NCBI GenBank assembly: GCA_003483745.1
Contig: DMYD01000045.1
Span: 1-49,995, forward strand
Direction of reading: 5' to 3'
DNA: 49,995 bases
Origin: Roseburia sp.
GTDB taxonomy: Bacteria > Bacillota > Clostridia > Lachnospirales > Lachnospiraceae
In this document: positions 16,786-25,246 of the stretch, in pieces
Position numbering within the stretch: the stretch's first letter is position 1
Layout of the letters: every line of letters starts with the position of its first letter
Notes under the pieces: generated by a model
What the model was told of the DNA's origin: nothing
The model's input: the letters and a program-made list of their open reading frames with translations, nothing else
The model's database searches: none
Translations under genes and position numbers: made by a program

Positions 16786-16833
16786 AAAAGGAGTTCTGCA
16801 TCAGCAATTTTTGTTGATGTAGAACTCCTTTTT
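16786..16833. terminator. Bidirectional terminator between corA-like and methyltransferase genes
   Basis: An 18-bp stem (16786-16803 with 16815-16833, one wobble) has an A-run on one side and a T-run on the other, so it can end transcripts from both converging genes. Confidence 0.88.
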
Positions 16834-16871
16834 GCGAGAACATTATGTTAAGGAAAAAATCCATGTAGTCT

Positions 16872-17732
16872 TTATTTCCTTTCAAATCGTCCGCTTGCCC
16901 CGCAAGGCAGTACCAGCCCATTGGAGGACACCGGCAGACCAATTTCATCTGCAGTGACGGTTCCGTCGTATTTTTCTAATGCAGTTGCGATCATATAGCG
17001 CAGCACTGCAGGCTGAAGTCCGGTTGTGTAAGAATTTACAAGGAAAAACAGAGGCTTGTCGGTCAACAGCTGTGCGCAGAGTTTGATCAGCGGATAAACG
17101 GATTCTTCGATCTTCCAGATCTCACCTTTCGGTCCTCTGCCGTAGGAAGGAGGATCCATGATGATTGCATCATAGTGATTGCCACGGCGGATCTCACGTT
17201 CTACGAATTTTACACAGTCGTCTACGATCCAGCGGATCGGTGCATCTGAGAGACCGGAGGATGCAGCATTTTCTTTTGCCCAGGTAACCATTCCTTTTGA
17301 GGCATCCACGTGTGTGACAGAGGCTCCGGCAGCAGCGGCAGCAAGTGTCGCACCGCCAGTATAGGCGAACAGATTTAATACTTTGACCGGGCGTTTTGCA
17401 GAGCGTATTTTATCAGAGAACCAGTCCCAGTTTACTGCCTGTTCCGGAAACAGCCCGGTGTGTTTAAAACTGAAAGGTTTCAGCTGAAATGTCAGGGAAC
17501 CGTAATGGATGCTCCACTGTTCCGGCAAATCGAAAAATTCCCATTCGCCACCGCCTTTTTTGCTGCGGTGATAGTGAGCATTCATATGCTTCCATCCTTT
17601 TTCTTTTTTCGGTGTGTCCCAGATGACCTGCGGATCCGGGCGCACAAGCGTATAATTGCCCCAGCGTTCTAATTTTTCACCGCAGGAACAGTCTATTACT
17701 TCATAATCTTTCCAGTTATTTGCAATCCACAT
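16872..17732 (-). CDS. Class I SAM-dependent methyltransferase, RlmI-like (286 aa)
   Basis: This methyltransferase has a short N-terminal beta domain (WKDYEVIDCSCGEKLERWG) and a Rossmann domain. SAM motif I is VLNLFAYTGGATLAAAAAG near 120-138, followed by VTHVDASKGMVTWAKENA, the catalytic loop IMDPPSYGRGPKG near 193-205, and FFLVNSYTTGL. DPPSYG points to RNA base (C5 or N) methylation, as in the RlmI/RlmK family. The target is not determinable. AAAGGA precedes the minus-strand ATG. It is followed by the bidirectional terminator. Confidence 0.87.
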   Translation of the reverse strand: MWIANNWKDYEVIDCSCGEKLERWGNYTLVRPDPQVIWDTPKKEKGWKHMNAHYHRSKKGGGEWEFFDLPEQWSIHYGSLTFQLKPFSFKHTGLFPEQAVNWDWFSDKIRSAKRPVKVLNLFAYTGGATLAAAAAGASVTHVDASKGMVTWAKENAASSGLSDAPIRWIVDDCVKFVEREIRRGNHYDAIIMDPPSYGRGPKGEIWKIEESVYPLIKLCAQLLTDKPLFFLVNSYTTGLQPAVLRYMIATALEKYDGTVTADEIGLPVSSNGLVLPCGASGRFERK

Positions 17733-17777
17733 AAAATAAATCCTTTCATAATCATTTGCTATTCAAAAAACAGTTTG

Positions 17778-19217
17778 TTATTTACGTTTCCAGGTTGATG
17801 GCATTAAAAGAATCATCATCGGAAACAGTTCAAGTCTTCCGGCAAGCATGTCAAACATCAGGACAAACTTGGAAAATGGAGAAAAAATTGAAAAATTCTG
17901 TGTCGGTCCGACGAGATTTAGACCGGGTCCGATATTATTTAACATTGTGACAACAGAAGTAAAATTCGTTGTAAAATCGAATTCATCCACACTGATCAGG
18001 AGCATAGATGTCAGCAGCAGTACAAAATAAACGACCAGAAATACGTTTGAGGAACGCAAGGTCTCGTGATCGACCGGATGTCCGTCCATACGGATTTTTT
18101 TCACCTGACGGGGATGAATGATCAGTGAGAGTTCCTTGCGGATCGTTTTTAATAAGATCAGAATACGGGAAACTTTTATGCCGCCACTTGTACTTCCTGC
18201 GCATGCACCGATAAACATCAGTGTGACCAGTAAAGTTTTAGAGAGAGCAGGCCAGAGATCAAAATCGGTGGTTGCATATCCGGTTGTTGTGATAATGGAA
18301 CCAACCTGGAAAAAAGCATGACGCAGAGTTTCACCGAACGTGGAATAAAGTGACTGTATATTCCAGGTAATGATACCGACAGACACAGCGATAATTGCGA
18401 GATACCAGCGTACTTCTTCGATTTTGAAAAATTCTTTTATTTTTCCGGTAATGATATAAAAATATGCAGTGTAGTTGATACCGCTTAAAATCATAAACAC
18501 GGTGATCGTAATCTGCATGGCAGGTGAGTAGCCGGCGATACTGTCATTTTTTATACCGAATCCACCGGTTCCAACGGTACCAAAAGTGGTTGTCAGCGAA
18601 TCAAACAGAGGCATGCCAAGTGCACGCAGGATTACTGCTTCACAGACGGTAATAGCGATATAAATACCGTAAAGGATCTTTGCAGTATCCTTAACATGTG
18701 GAACCAGTTTGCTCACGGAAGGTCCGGGGCTCTCTGCCTTCATGAGGTTCATTGTGGAACCACCCATCAGAGGGAGCACCGCCATGATAAAAACAAATAC
18801 TCCCATGCCTCCAATCCAGTGCGTAAAACTTCGCCAGAAAAGGCTGGCTTTTGAGAGACTTTCTACATCTGGAAGAATACTTGAACCGGTTGTGGTAAAA
18901 CCGGAAATAGTCTCAAAAAGTGCATCTACATAAAATGGGATATCTCCGGTGAGCACAAAAGGAATGGCACCAAAGATACTCATAATGATCCAGCTGAGTG
19001 CAACGGTAACAAATCCTTCCCGGGTGTAGAGGCTCGTGGAACGCGGTTTTTTATAAGTCAGAAGTACACCGAATATCAGACATGAAACTGCAACTGCCAG
19101 ATAAGAGATAGAAGCAGTTTCCTGATACATAAGTCCGACCAGCCCCGGAAGAACCAAAAAGGCACTTTCAAATTTTAAAACACAGCCTAAAATATATAAA
19201 ACGATCGAATAATTCAT
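17778..19217 (-). CDS. trkH: Potassium uptake protein TrkH/KtrB family (479 aa)
   Basis: This membrane K+ translocation subunit has four filter-like repeats, including FETISGFTTTGSS near 93-105, a TFGTVGTGGFG segment near 210, and SIITTTGYATTDF near 308. Many transmembrane helices cover the whole length. The TrkA-type regulatory subunit lies immediately upstream with a 6-bp gap, so the pair forms one uptake system. It ends in a basic sequence (STWKRK). Whether transport is coupled to H+ or Na+ cannot be decided here. Confidence 0.94.
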   Translation of the reverse strand: MNYSIVLYILGCVLKFESAFLVLPGLVGLMYQETASISYLAVAVSCLIFGVLLTYKKPRSTSLYTREGFVTVALSWIIMSIFGAIPFVLTGDIPFYVDALFETISGFTTTGSSILPDVESLSKASLFWRSFTHWIGGMGVFVFIMAVLPLMGGSTMNLMKAESPGPSVSKLVPHVKDTAKILYGIYIAITVCEAVILRALGMPLFDSLTTTFGTVGTGGFGIKNDSIAGYSPAMQITITVFMILSGINYTAYFYIITGKIKEFFKIEEVRWYLAIIAVSVGIITWNIQSLYSTFGETLRHAFFQVGSIITTTGYATTDFDLWPALSKTLLVTLMFIGACAGSTSGGIKVSRILILLKTIRKELSLIIHPRQVKKIRMDGHPVDHETLRSSNVFLVVYFVLLLTSMLLISVDEFDFTTNFTSVVTMLNNIGPGLNLVGPTQNFSIFSPFSKFVLMFDMLAGRLELFPMMILLMPSTWKRK

Positions 19218-19223
19218 TGCCGC

Positions 19224-20582
19224 TTAGTCCTCCAGAATCTCTTTGATATCGGAAATGCGGTATCCGGAAAGCACGACTAGTACGGAGTCACCTGCCATCA
19301 TGATATCCTGACCACTTGGGATAATGACTTTTCCATTGCGGTAGATACAGCAGATCAGTGTATTCTTGCGGAAATGCAGATCTGCAAGCGGGATTCCTGC
19401 GACGGCGGAGTCAGCTTTTATAATAAATTCCAGAGCTTCCGCTTTGCCGTTTGCCAGTTTGTAGAGAGTCTCTACATTGCTGTCCTTCGAATTATAAGTG
19501 GAACGTACATATTTTAATATATAATCCGAGGTAATGATACGTGGATAAATAATACTTCCAAGATTCAGTTCATTGATGACGGAATGGAAATTGATCCGGT
19601 TGATCTTTGTTACAGTCTTGGCATTTGAAACATCATTTGCGTAAAGAGAGAGAAGAATGTTCTCTTCATCTAATCCTGTCAGGGCAGCAAAACCCTGTGC
19701 ATGTTCTAATCCTTCCTGAAGAAGGAGATTCTGATCTGTTGCATCTCCACAGATGATCGTAGCGTGTGGCAGCAGTTCACTTAATACATCGCATCGCTCA
19801 CGGTTCACCTCAATGATCGTCACACGGATGCCGGAAGCAAGCAGACTTTTGGCAAGATAAAAGGATACTTTTCCGCCACCGGCAAGAATTGCATTCCCGA
19901 CGCGGTTCTTTACGATGCCGATTTTACGGAAAAAGTCAATCGCATTGCGGCGCTCCGACGCGATTGCAACCACGTCGTTTTCCTGAAATTCAAAATCACC
20001 GTTTGGAATAATAACCTGATCTCCCCGGACAACGGTACAGACTAAGACATTGCTATGTAAGGTCTGATGCAGGTTAAATAATTTTAAGGCGATCAGAGGA
20101 GAACCTTTGCCAACTTTAAAATGAAGCAGTTCTACATGTCCTTTTGCAAAGGTGTCTACGCGGATTGCGGATGGAAATTGGAAAATACGTGCAATCTCAT
20201 TGGCAGCGGCAAGCTCCGGGTTGATGATCATTGCCAGTCCGAATTCCTTTTTTAAAAATTCTATTTCCTTATTATATATCGGATTGCGCACACGGGCGAT
20301 CGTCTGGCAGTGACCTGTTTTTCTGGCGATGACACAGCAGAGAAGATTCTTCTCATCATCACCGGTTACGGCAATCAAAAGGTCGGCAGTTGTGATGCCT
20401 GCGTCAATCAGTGTCTGATGGTTAATTCCGTTGCCTACGATACCCATGGCATCGAGATTGTTTGTGATGGCGGAAACCTTTTCCGGTTTTTCGTCGATCA
20501 CTATGATATCGTGATCTTCGCTGCCAAGTTGTTCTACGAGCGTGTAGCCCACTTTGCCACAGCCTACGATAATGATTTTCAT
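19224..20582 (-). CDS. trkA: Trk system potassium uptake regulatory protein TrkA (452 aa)
   Basis: This cytosolic regulator has two RCK_N (Rossmann) and two RCK_C modules: IIIVGCGKVGYTLVEQL at the N-terminus, a first RCK_C near 140-220, a second nucleotide site AILAGGGKVSFYLAKSL near 230, and a final RCK_C ending at 452. NAD(H)/ATP binding gates the partner TrkH. I start at ATG 20582, with GAGGAG 10 nt upstream; an upstream TTG frame lies within that site. Its 5' UTR, on the minus strand, holds a cluster of palindromic repeats. Confidence 0.94.
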   Translation of the reverse strand: MKIIIVGCGKVGYTLVEQLGSEDHDIIVIDEKPEKVSAITNNLDAMGIVGNGINHQTLIDAGITTADLLIAVTGDDEKNLLCCVIARKTGHCQTIARVRNPIYNKEIEFLKKEFGLAMIINPELAAANEIARIFQFPSAIRVDTFAKGHVELLHFKVGKGSPLIALKLFNLHQTLHSNVLVCTVVRGDQVIIPNGDFEFQENDVVAIASERRNAIDFFRKIGIVKNRVGNAILAGGGKVSFYLAKSLLASGIRVTIIEVNRERCDVLSELLPHATIICGDATDQNLLLQEGLEHAQGFAALTGLDEENILLSLYANDVSNAKTVTKINRINFHSVINELNLGSIIYPRIITSDYILKYVRSTYNSKDSNVETLYKLANGKAEALEFIIKADSAVAGIPLADLHFRKNTLICCIYRNGKVIIPSGQDIMMAGDSVLVVLSGYRISDIKEILED

Positions 20583-20640
20583 GATATGGTAACTCCTCAA
20601 ATGATAATATTCTGATTTGGATGTTCTTTCATCCGCAGTG

Positions 20641-20832
20641 TCAGACCAGAAAATCAGAGATTTCCTGGTCTGACGGGCATCTACGTTCCACTTCGGTCCG
20701 TGCTAAACAGGTGCCACCGGCACCTAGCACCGCCCTATCAAATGAGCAAAAAACAAAAAAGTGCCTGCAAGCAGTCATTTTTTGTTTTTAACTCATTTGG
20801 CACTGTTCGTTACTTACGCACATTATATCATA
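20641..20832 (-). repeat. Composite palindromic repeats in the trkA 5' UTR
   Basis: Three hairpins are packed together. TCAGACCAG pairs with CTGGTCTGA (20641-20673). The next is a repeat unit at 20684-20735 with nested stems GTGCT/AGCAC and GGTGCC-ACC-GGCACC. Last is a long A/T stem, AAATGAG... with ...CTCATTT (20739-20798). A promoter-like module containing minus-strand TATAAT (20822-20827) ends the block. The 20684-20735 unit recurs inside the methyltransferase gene at 48083-48132, and the last module recurs at 44091-44125. Confidence 0.75.
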
Positions 20833-20867
20833 TACACGCAGAAAAGCCACAAAAATTAAAAAAATAC

Positions 20868-20896
20868 TTGCATTTCCTAAACATATCGTGTATACT
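20868..20896 (+). promoter_or_regulatory. Promoter of the S10 ribosomal operon
   Basis: TTGCAT (20868-20873) and TATACT (20891-20896) have a 17-bp spacer. Transcription would begin about 20903, giving a leader of about 300 nt. Confidence 0.85.
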
Positions 20897-20902
20897 AAGC
20901 AT

Positions 20903-21205
20903 TGCTGTGACATTGATAGCGTAGAAGCGTGAGGTTGCTGCCAATATGGCAGGTTTTCCGTGGAGCGAATGTCAAGTTAGGAAACTGGCGACAAGTCACT
21001 GTATACGAGTAACATCTACAAAGTAGAAACAACGTGCGGGCAGACCGGAAGGCTGTCAGAAGAACTCCTAGCATTCGATGGTGCGAAGAAGTTCCTTTTT
21101 ATGAGTAAAAGCTCATGATACGCACGGGAATGTGTGCAGTCACCGCTTGTCGTACCAAAGCGAGTTTATCGCTTGCAAAAGTGCGAAAAGGAGGCGACTT
21201 TTTTT
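20903..21205 (+). promoter_or_regulatory. Long structured leader of rpsJ
   Basis: About 300 nt without a credible ORF separate the promoter from rpsJ. It has several short inverted segments such as GTTGCTGCCAATATGGCAG. S10 operon leaders are often sites of ribosomal-protein (L4) autoregulation; I cannot assign this one to a known leader family. Confidence 0.5.
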
Positions 21206-21523
21206 ATGGCAAGTCAAGTAATGAGAATCACATTAAAAGCTTATGATCACGAATTAGTAGATTCATCAGCAAAAAAAATCATCGAGACTGTAAAGAAGAA
21301 CGGATCACAGGTGAGCGGACCGGTACCTCTTCCTACTAAGAAGGAAGTAGTTACTATCTTAAGAGCTACTCACAAATATAAGGATTCCCGTGAACAGTTC
21401 GAGCAGAGAACTCATAAAAGACTGATCGATATCGTAACACCAACTCAGAAAACAGTTGATGCTTTATCTCGTTTAGAGATGCCGGCTGGTGTATACATCG
21501 ATATCAAAATGAAGAACAAATAA
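21206..21523 (+). CDS. rpsJ: 30S ribosomal protein S10 (105 aa)
   Basis: First gene of the superoperon. The sequence QVMRITLKAYDHELVDSSAKKI, the loop region SGPVPLPTKKEVVTILRATHKYKDSREQFEQRTHKR, and the C-terminal GVYIDIKMK match S10 throughout. The ATG at 21206 has AAAGGAGG about 11 nt upstream; an in-frame frame reaching back to 21134 has no support. S10 sits in the 30S head and also acts in transcription antitermination (NusE). Confidence 0.98.
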   Translation: MASQVMRITLKAYDHELVDSSAKKIIETVKKNGSQVSGPVPLPTKKEVVTILRATHKYKDSREQFEQRTHKRLIDIVTPTQKTVDALSRLEMPAGVYIDIKMKNK

Positions 21524-21709
21524 TTCTTCAAAACAAATTAGTTAATATCCTGAAGGGTTTTATATAGAAGCAAAGAATGTTCGGCATCAGCCTCCATTCT
21601 ATGTGGTTTTCCACATCCACTTATATGGACTTTCTAGGATGAACGGTTCCGCTACCCCACATCGATGGGCATGAAGCGTTCCGCTGTAGAGTAAACAGGA
21701 GGTAAAAGA
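21524..21709 (+). promoter_or_regulatory. rpsJ-rplC spacer, structured leader of rplC
   Basis: An unusually long gap (186 bp) inside the operon contains short inverted repeats (GTGGTTTTCCAC; CCACATCGATGGG) and no ORF with a ribosome-binding site. It may be a regulatory or processing region; no promoter of good quality is visible. Confidence 0.45.
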
Positions 21710-22393
21710 ATGAAGAAAGCGATTTTAGCAACAAAAGTCGGAATGACTCAAATCTTCAACGCAGACGGCGTATTAGTGCCGGTTACTGTATTGGAAGCTG
21801 GTCCTTGCTCCGTAACACAGATCAAAACTGTAGAGAACGACGGATACAGCGCAGTTCAGGTTGCATTTGCAGACAAGAAAGAAAAAGTTGTCAGCAAAGA
21901 TGCAAATGGTAAGAAAGAAATCAGAAACAGACATGGCGTAAACAAAGCTCAGATGGGACACTTTGCAAAAGCTGGTGTATCCGGAAAGAGATATGTCAGA
22001 GAATTCAAATTTGAGAACGCAGACGAGTACAAACTTGGAGATGTTATCAAAGCTGACATCTTTGCAGAGGGCGACAAGATCGACGCTACTGCAATTTCTA
22101 AAGGTAAAGGTTTCCAGGGCGCTATCAAGAGATTAGGACAGCATAGAGGTCCTATGGCTCATGGTTCTAAATTCCATCGTCATCAGGGTTCTAACGGTGC
22201 ATGTTCTTCACCAAGCCGTGTATTTAAGGGAAAAGGAATGCCTGGACATATGGGAAGCGTAAAAGTTACAACACAGAATCTTGAAGTTGTAAGAGTTGAC
22301 GCTGAGAACAACCTGCTCTTAGTAAAAGGTGCTGTACCAGGCGCTAAGAAATGCATGGTAACAATCAAAGAAACTGTAAAAGCAGGTAAATAG
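21710..22393 (+). CDS. rplC: 50S ribosomal protein L3 (227 aa)
   Basis: Starts MKKAILATKVGMTQIF, the standard L3 N-terminus, and contains the conserved SKGKGFQGAIKRLGQHRGPMAHGSKFHR core, whose extension reaches the peptidyl-transferase centre, and GMPGHMGSVKVTTQNLEVV. AGGAGG lies before the ATG. Length is slightly above the Gram-positive norm because of a Lys-rich insert around residues 55-75. Confidence 0.98.
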   Translation: MKKAILATKVGMTQIFNADGVLVPVTVLEAGPCSVTQIKTVENDGYSAVQVAFADKKEKVVSKDANGKKEIRNRHGVNKAQMGHFAKAGVSGKRYVREFKFENADEYKLGDVIKADIFAEGDKIDATAISKGKGFQGAIKRLGQHRGPMAHGSKFHRHQGSNGACSSPSRVFKGKGMPGHMGSVKVTTQNLEVVRVDAENNLLLVKGAVPGAKKCMVTIKETVKAGK

Positions 22394-22421
22394 TGCTTAG
22401 ATAGGAAAGGAGGAAACAACA

Positions 22422-23042
22422 ATGGCTAACGTAGCTGTTTATAATATGGAAGGCAAAGAAGTAGGAAGCCTGGAGTTAAACGATGCTGTTTTCGGAGTAG
22501 AAGTTAACGAGCATCTTGTACACATGGCAGTACTTCAGCAGCTTGCAAATAACCGTCAGGGAACTCAGAAAGCAAAAACACGTTCTGAAGTTCGCGGTGG
22601 TGGTAGAAAACCATGGAGACAGAAAGGAACCGGTCATGCAAGACAGGGTTCAACAAGAGCTCCACAGTGGACTCATGGTGGAGTTGTATTTGCTCCGGTA
22701 CCAAGAGACTACTCTTTCAAATTAAACAAAAAAGAGAAGAGAGCAGCATTAAAATCTGTACTCACATCCAGAGTAAATGAGAGTAAGTTCATCGTTGTTG
22801 ATGAGTTAAAACTTGACTCCATCAAAACAAAGAACTTCGTTCAGGTTCTGAACAACTTGAAAGTTGAGAAAGCATTAGTTGTATTAAACGATATGGATAC
22901 AAACGTGATCAAATCTGCAAGCAATGTTCCAACTGTTAAAACTGCTCAGACAAACGAGTTAAACGTATTTGATGTATTAAAATATGACACAGTTGTTGTA
23001 ACAAAAGACGCTGTTAAGGCTATCGAGGAGGTGTATGCATAA
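22422..23042 (+). CDS. rplD: 50S ribosomal protein L4 (206 aa)
   Basis: Shows the L4 signature: HMAVLQQLANNRQGTQKAKTRSEVRGGGRKPWRQKGTGHARQGS, the extended loop lining the exit tunnel, where macrolide-resistance changes occur. AGGAGG precedes the ATG. The stop overlaps the rplW start (TAATG). In many bacteria L4 represses its own operon; the long upstream leader would be the place to look. Confidence 0.98.
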   Translation: MANVAVYNMEGKEVGSLELNDAVFGVEVNEHLVHMAVLQQLANNRQGTQKAKTRSEVRGGGRKPWRQKGTGHARQGSTRAPQWTHGGVVFAPVPRDYSFKLNKKEKRAALKSVLTSRVNESKFIVVDELKLDSIKTKNFVQVLNNLKVEKALVVLNDMDTNVIKSASNVPTVKTAQTNELNVFDVLKYDTVVVTKDAVKAIEEVYA

Positions 23043-23341
23043 TGGCAAACGTACAGTATTATGATGTAATCCTCAAACCGGTTATCACCGAGAAATCCAT
23101 GGCAGCTATGGCTGAGAAGAAATATACTTTCTTAGTTCATCCAGAAGCAAATAAGACCATGATTAAAGAAGCAGTTGAGAAAATGTTCGAAGGCGCAAAA
23201 GTTGCCAGCGTTAATACCATGAACATGGATGGAAAAAATAAAAGACGTGGAATGGTTTACGGAAAAACTGCTAAGACAAAGAAAGCTATCGTACAGTTAA
23301 CAGAAGACAGCAAAGACATCGAGATCTTCGCTGGTCTGTAA
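23042..23341 (+). CDS. rplW: 50S ribosomal protein L23 (99 aa)
   Basis: Contains DVILKPVITEKSMA and the conserved YTFLVHPEANKTMIKEAVEKMF. L23 sits at the tunnel exit and docks trigger factor and SRP. It overlaps rplD by one base. The 68-bp gap to rplB includes the rplB ribosome-binding site GAAAGGAG. Confidence 0.98.
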   Translation: MANVQYYDVILKPVITEKSMAAMAEKKYTFLVHPEANKTMIKEAVEKMFEGAKVASVNTMNMDGKNKRRGMVYGKTAKTKKAIVQLTEDSKDIEIFAGL

Positions 23342-23409
23342 GATAAAACATCAGATAGCAACACTAAGCGCCGCGATGCGCGATAACAAACATCGAAAGG
23401 AGAACAACA

Positions 23410-24255
23410 ATGGGAATTAAGACATATAACCCATATACACCTTCCAGAAGAAATATGACTGGCTCTGATTTCTCCGAGATCACAAAAACAACTCCGGAAA
23501 AATCTCTGGTAACTTCTTTAAAGAAGAATGCTGGTCGTAACAATCAGGGTAAAATCACTGTAAGACACCATGGCGGTGGAAACAGAAGAAAATACAGAGT
23601 TATCGATTTCAAGAGAAACGGTAAAGACGGAATCCCGGCTAAAGTAGTCGGAATCGAGTACGATCCGAACAGAACAGCTAACATCGCTTTGATCTGCTAT
23701 GCGGATGGCGAGAAAGCTTATATCCTTGCTCCACAGGGATTAACAGACGGAATGACTGTTATGAGTGGTGCAACAGCAGAAGTTCGTGTTGGTAACTGCT
23801 TACCACTTGAGAATATCCCAGTCGGTACTCAGGTACACAACATTGAGTTATATCCGGGCAAGGGTGGACAGTTAGTTCGTTCCGCTGGTATGAGCGCTCA
23901 GTTAATGGCAAAAGAAGGAAAATATGCAACACTTCGTCTTCCTTCAGGCGAGATGCGTATGGTACCTTTAAAATGCCGCGCAACAATCGGTGTAATCGGA
24001 AACGGTGATCACAACCTGGTTAACATCGGTAAAGCAGGACGTAAACGTCACATGGGTGTTCGCCCGACAGTTCGTGGTTCTGTTATGAACCCGAATGACC
24101 ATCCACACGGAGGTGGTGAAGGACGTGCTCCGATCGGACGTCCAGGCCCATGTACTCCTTGGGGTAAACCTGCTCTTGGTCTTAAGACTAGAAAGAAGAA
24201 CAAATCTTCTAATAAGCTGATCGTAAGACGTAGAGACGGAAAAGCCTTAAAATAA
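23410..24255 (+). CDS. rplB: 50S ribosomal protein L2 (281 aa)
   Basis: Full-length L2, with GIKTYNPYTPSRRNMTGSDF at the start and the catalytic-region sequence VMNPNDHPHGGGEGRAP containing the essential histidine near residue 231. It ends KSSNKLIVRRRDGKALK. The last codons and the stop form the 5' arm of a 19-bp perfect hairpin. AAAGGAG precedes the ATG. Confidence 0.98.
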   Translation: MGIKTYNPYTPSRRNMTGSDFSEITKTTPEKSLVTSLKKNAGRNNQGKITVRHHGGGNRRKYRVIDFKRNGKDGIPAKVVGIEYDPNRTANIALICYADGEKAYILAPQGLTDGMTVMSGATAEVRVGNCLPLENIPVGTQVHNIELYPGKGGQLVRSAGMSAQLMAKEGKYATLRLPSGEMRMVPLKCRATIGVIGNGDHNLVNIGKAGRKRHMGVRPTVRGSVMNPNDHPHGGGEGRAPIGRPGPCTPWGKPALGLKTRKKNKSSNKLIVRRRDGKALK

Positions 24256-24454
24256 TAAGCTGGGGCTTATTATTTTAAGGCTTGGAAGAAGCAGAAAGCG
24301 CTTCTTCCGGTTCGTGGCAATGACTGATAAAAACAGATATGTTTTTTGAAATTGCAACGGTGACTGGATGAGGAGCAGAAGCGGCTTCTTCCGGTCTTTG
24401 AAAAAAATATAAAAAATTGAAAAACCGGGAGAAGTTTTGCTTGCTTCTTCCGGT
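24242..24454 (+). repeat. Hairpin cluster between rplB and rpsS
   Basis: A perfect 19-bp stem (24242-24260 with 24265-24283, loop TGGG) spans the rplB stop codon. Downstream, the 12-bp direct repeat GCTTCTTCCGGT occurs three times, at 24300-24311, 24384-24395 and 24443-24454. The first and third form hairpins with an upstream GAAGAAGC-like arm (24284-24308; 24425-24452). No long T-run follows, so these are not classical terminators. No ORF is supported in 24256-24541. Confidence 0.8.
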
Positions 24455-24469
24455 AATCTCTGATATAAT
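24441..24469 (+). promoter_or_regulatory. Internal promoter before rpsS
   Basis: TTGCTT (24441-24446) and TATAAT (24464-24469) are 17 bp apart, and TGA just before the -10 makes it an extended -10. The -35 lies inside the third hairpin of the cluster. It would drive rpsS onward independently of rpsJ-rplB. Confidence 0.8.
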
Positions 24470-24541
24470 AAACAAGATGTTCGGAGTCCGAGGAAACACA
24501 CGGCAGTGTGTAAAGGGGACTGACAAAATAGGAGGTAAATT

Positions 24542-24823
24542 ATGGCTCGTTCATTAAAAAAAGGACCATTCGCTGATGCCAGCCTACTGAAAAAAGTAGA
24601 TGCTATGAACGCATCTGGCGACAAATCTGTTATTAAGACATGGTCACGTCGTTCTACAATCTTCCCTCAGTTCGTTGGTCATACCATCGCTGTTCATGAC
24701 GGAAGAAAGCATGTACCTGTATATGTAACAGAGGATATGGTTGGACATAAACTTGGTGAGTTCGTTGCAACAAGAACTTACAGAGGACATGGAAAAGACG
24801 AAAAGAAATCAGGCGTTAGATAA
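24542..24823 (+). CDS. rpsS: 30S ribosomal protein S19 (93 aa)
   Basis: Starts MARSLKKGPFADASLLKKVDAMN and contains the conserved TWSRRSTIFPQFVGHTIAVHDGRKHVPVYVTEDMVGHKLGEF. It binds 16S rRNA in the 30S head with S13. ATAGGAGG lies upstream. First gene after the internal promoter. Confidence 0.98.
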   Translation: MARSLKKGPFADASLLKKVDAMNASGDKSVIKTWSRRSTIFPQFVGHTIAVHDGRKHVPVYVTEDMVGHKLGEFVATRTYRGHGKDEKKSGVR

Positions 24824-24848
24824 GATATTTTGAAAGGAGGTTTCATCC

Positions 24849-25235
24849 ATGGCTAAGGGACATAGAAGTCAGATTAAAAGAGAGAGAAATGAAGTAAAAG
24901 ATACCAGACCTTCCGCTAAGTTATCTTACGCAAGAGTGTCTGTTCAGAAAGCTTGTTTCGTATTAGATGCAATCCGTGGAAAGGATGTTCAGACAGCATT
25001 AGCTATCGTAACATACAATCCAAGATATGCTTCAAGCTTAGTAAAGAAATTATTAGAGTCAGCAATTGCAAACGCTGAGAACAACAATGGAATGAAAGCA
25101 GAAAACCTTTATGTTGCAGAGTGCTACGCAAATAAAGGACCGACAATGAAGAGAATCAGACCGAGAGCACAGGGTAGAGCTTACAGAATCGAGAAGAGAA
25201 TGAGCCACATCACAATCGTGCTTGACGAGAAATAA
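24849..25235 (+). CDS. rplV: 50S ribosomal protein L22 (128 aa)
   Basis: Matches L22, including LSYARVSVQKACFVLDAIRGK and the long beta-hairpin region ending GRAYRIEKRMSHITIVLDE that lines the exit tunnel. AAAGGAGG precedes the ATG by a normal spacer. The N-terminal KGHRSQIKRERNEVKDTRP extension is typical of Lachnospiraceae homologues. Confidence 0.98.
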   Translation: MAKGHRSQIKRERNEVKDTRPSAKLSYARVSVQKACFVLDAIRGKDVQTALAIVTYNPRYASSLVKKLLESAIANAENNNGMKAENLYVAECYANKGPTMKRIRPRAQGRAYRIEKRMSHITIVLDEK

Positions 25236-25246
25236 GGAGGTCAAAT

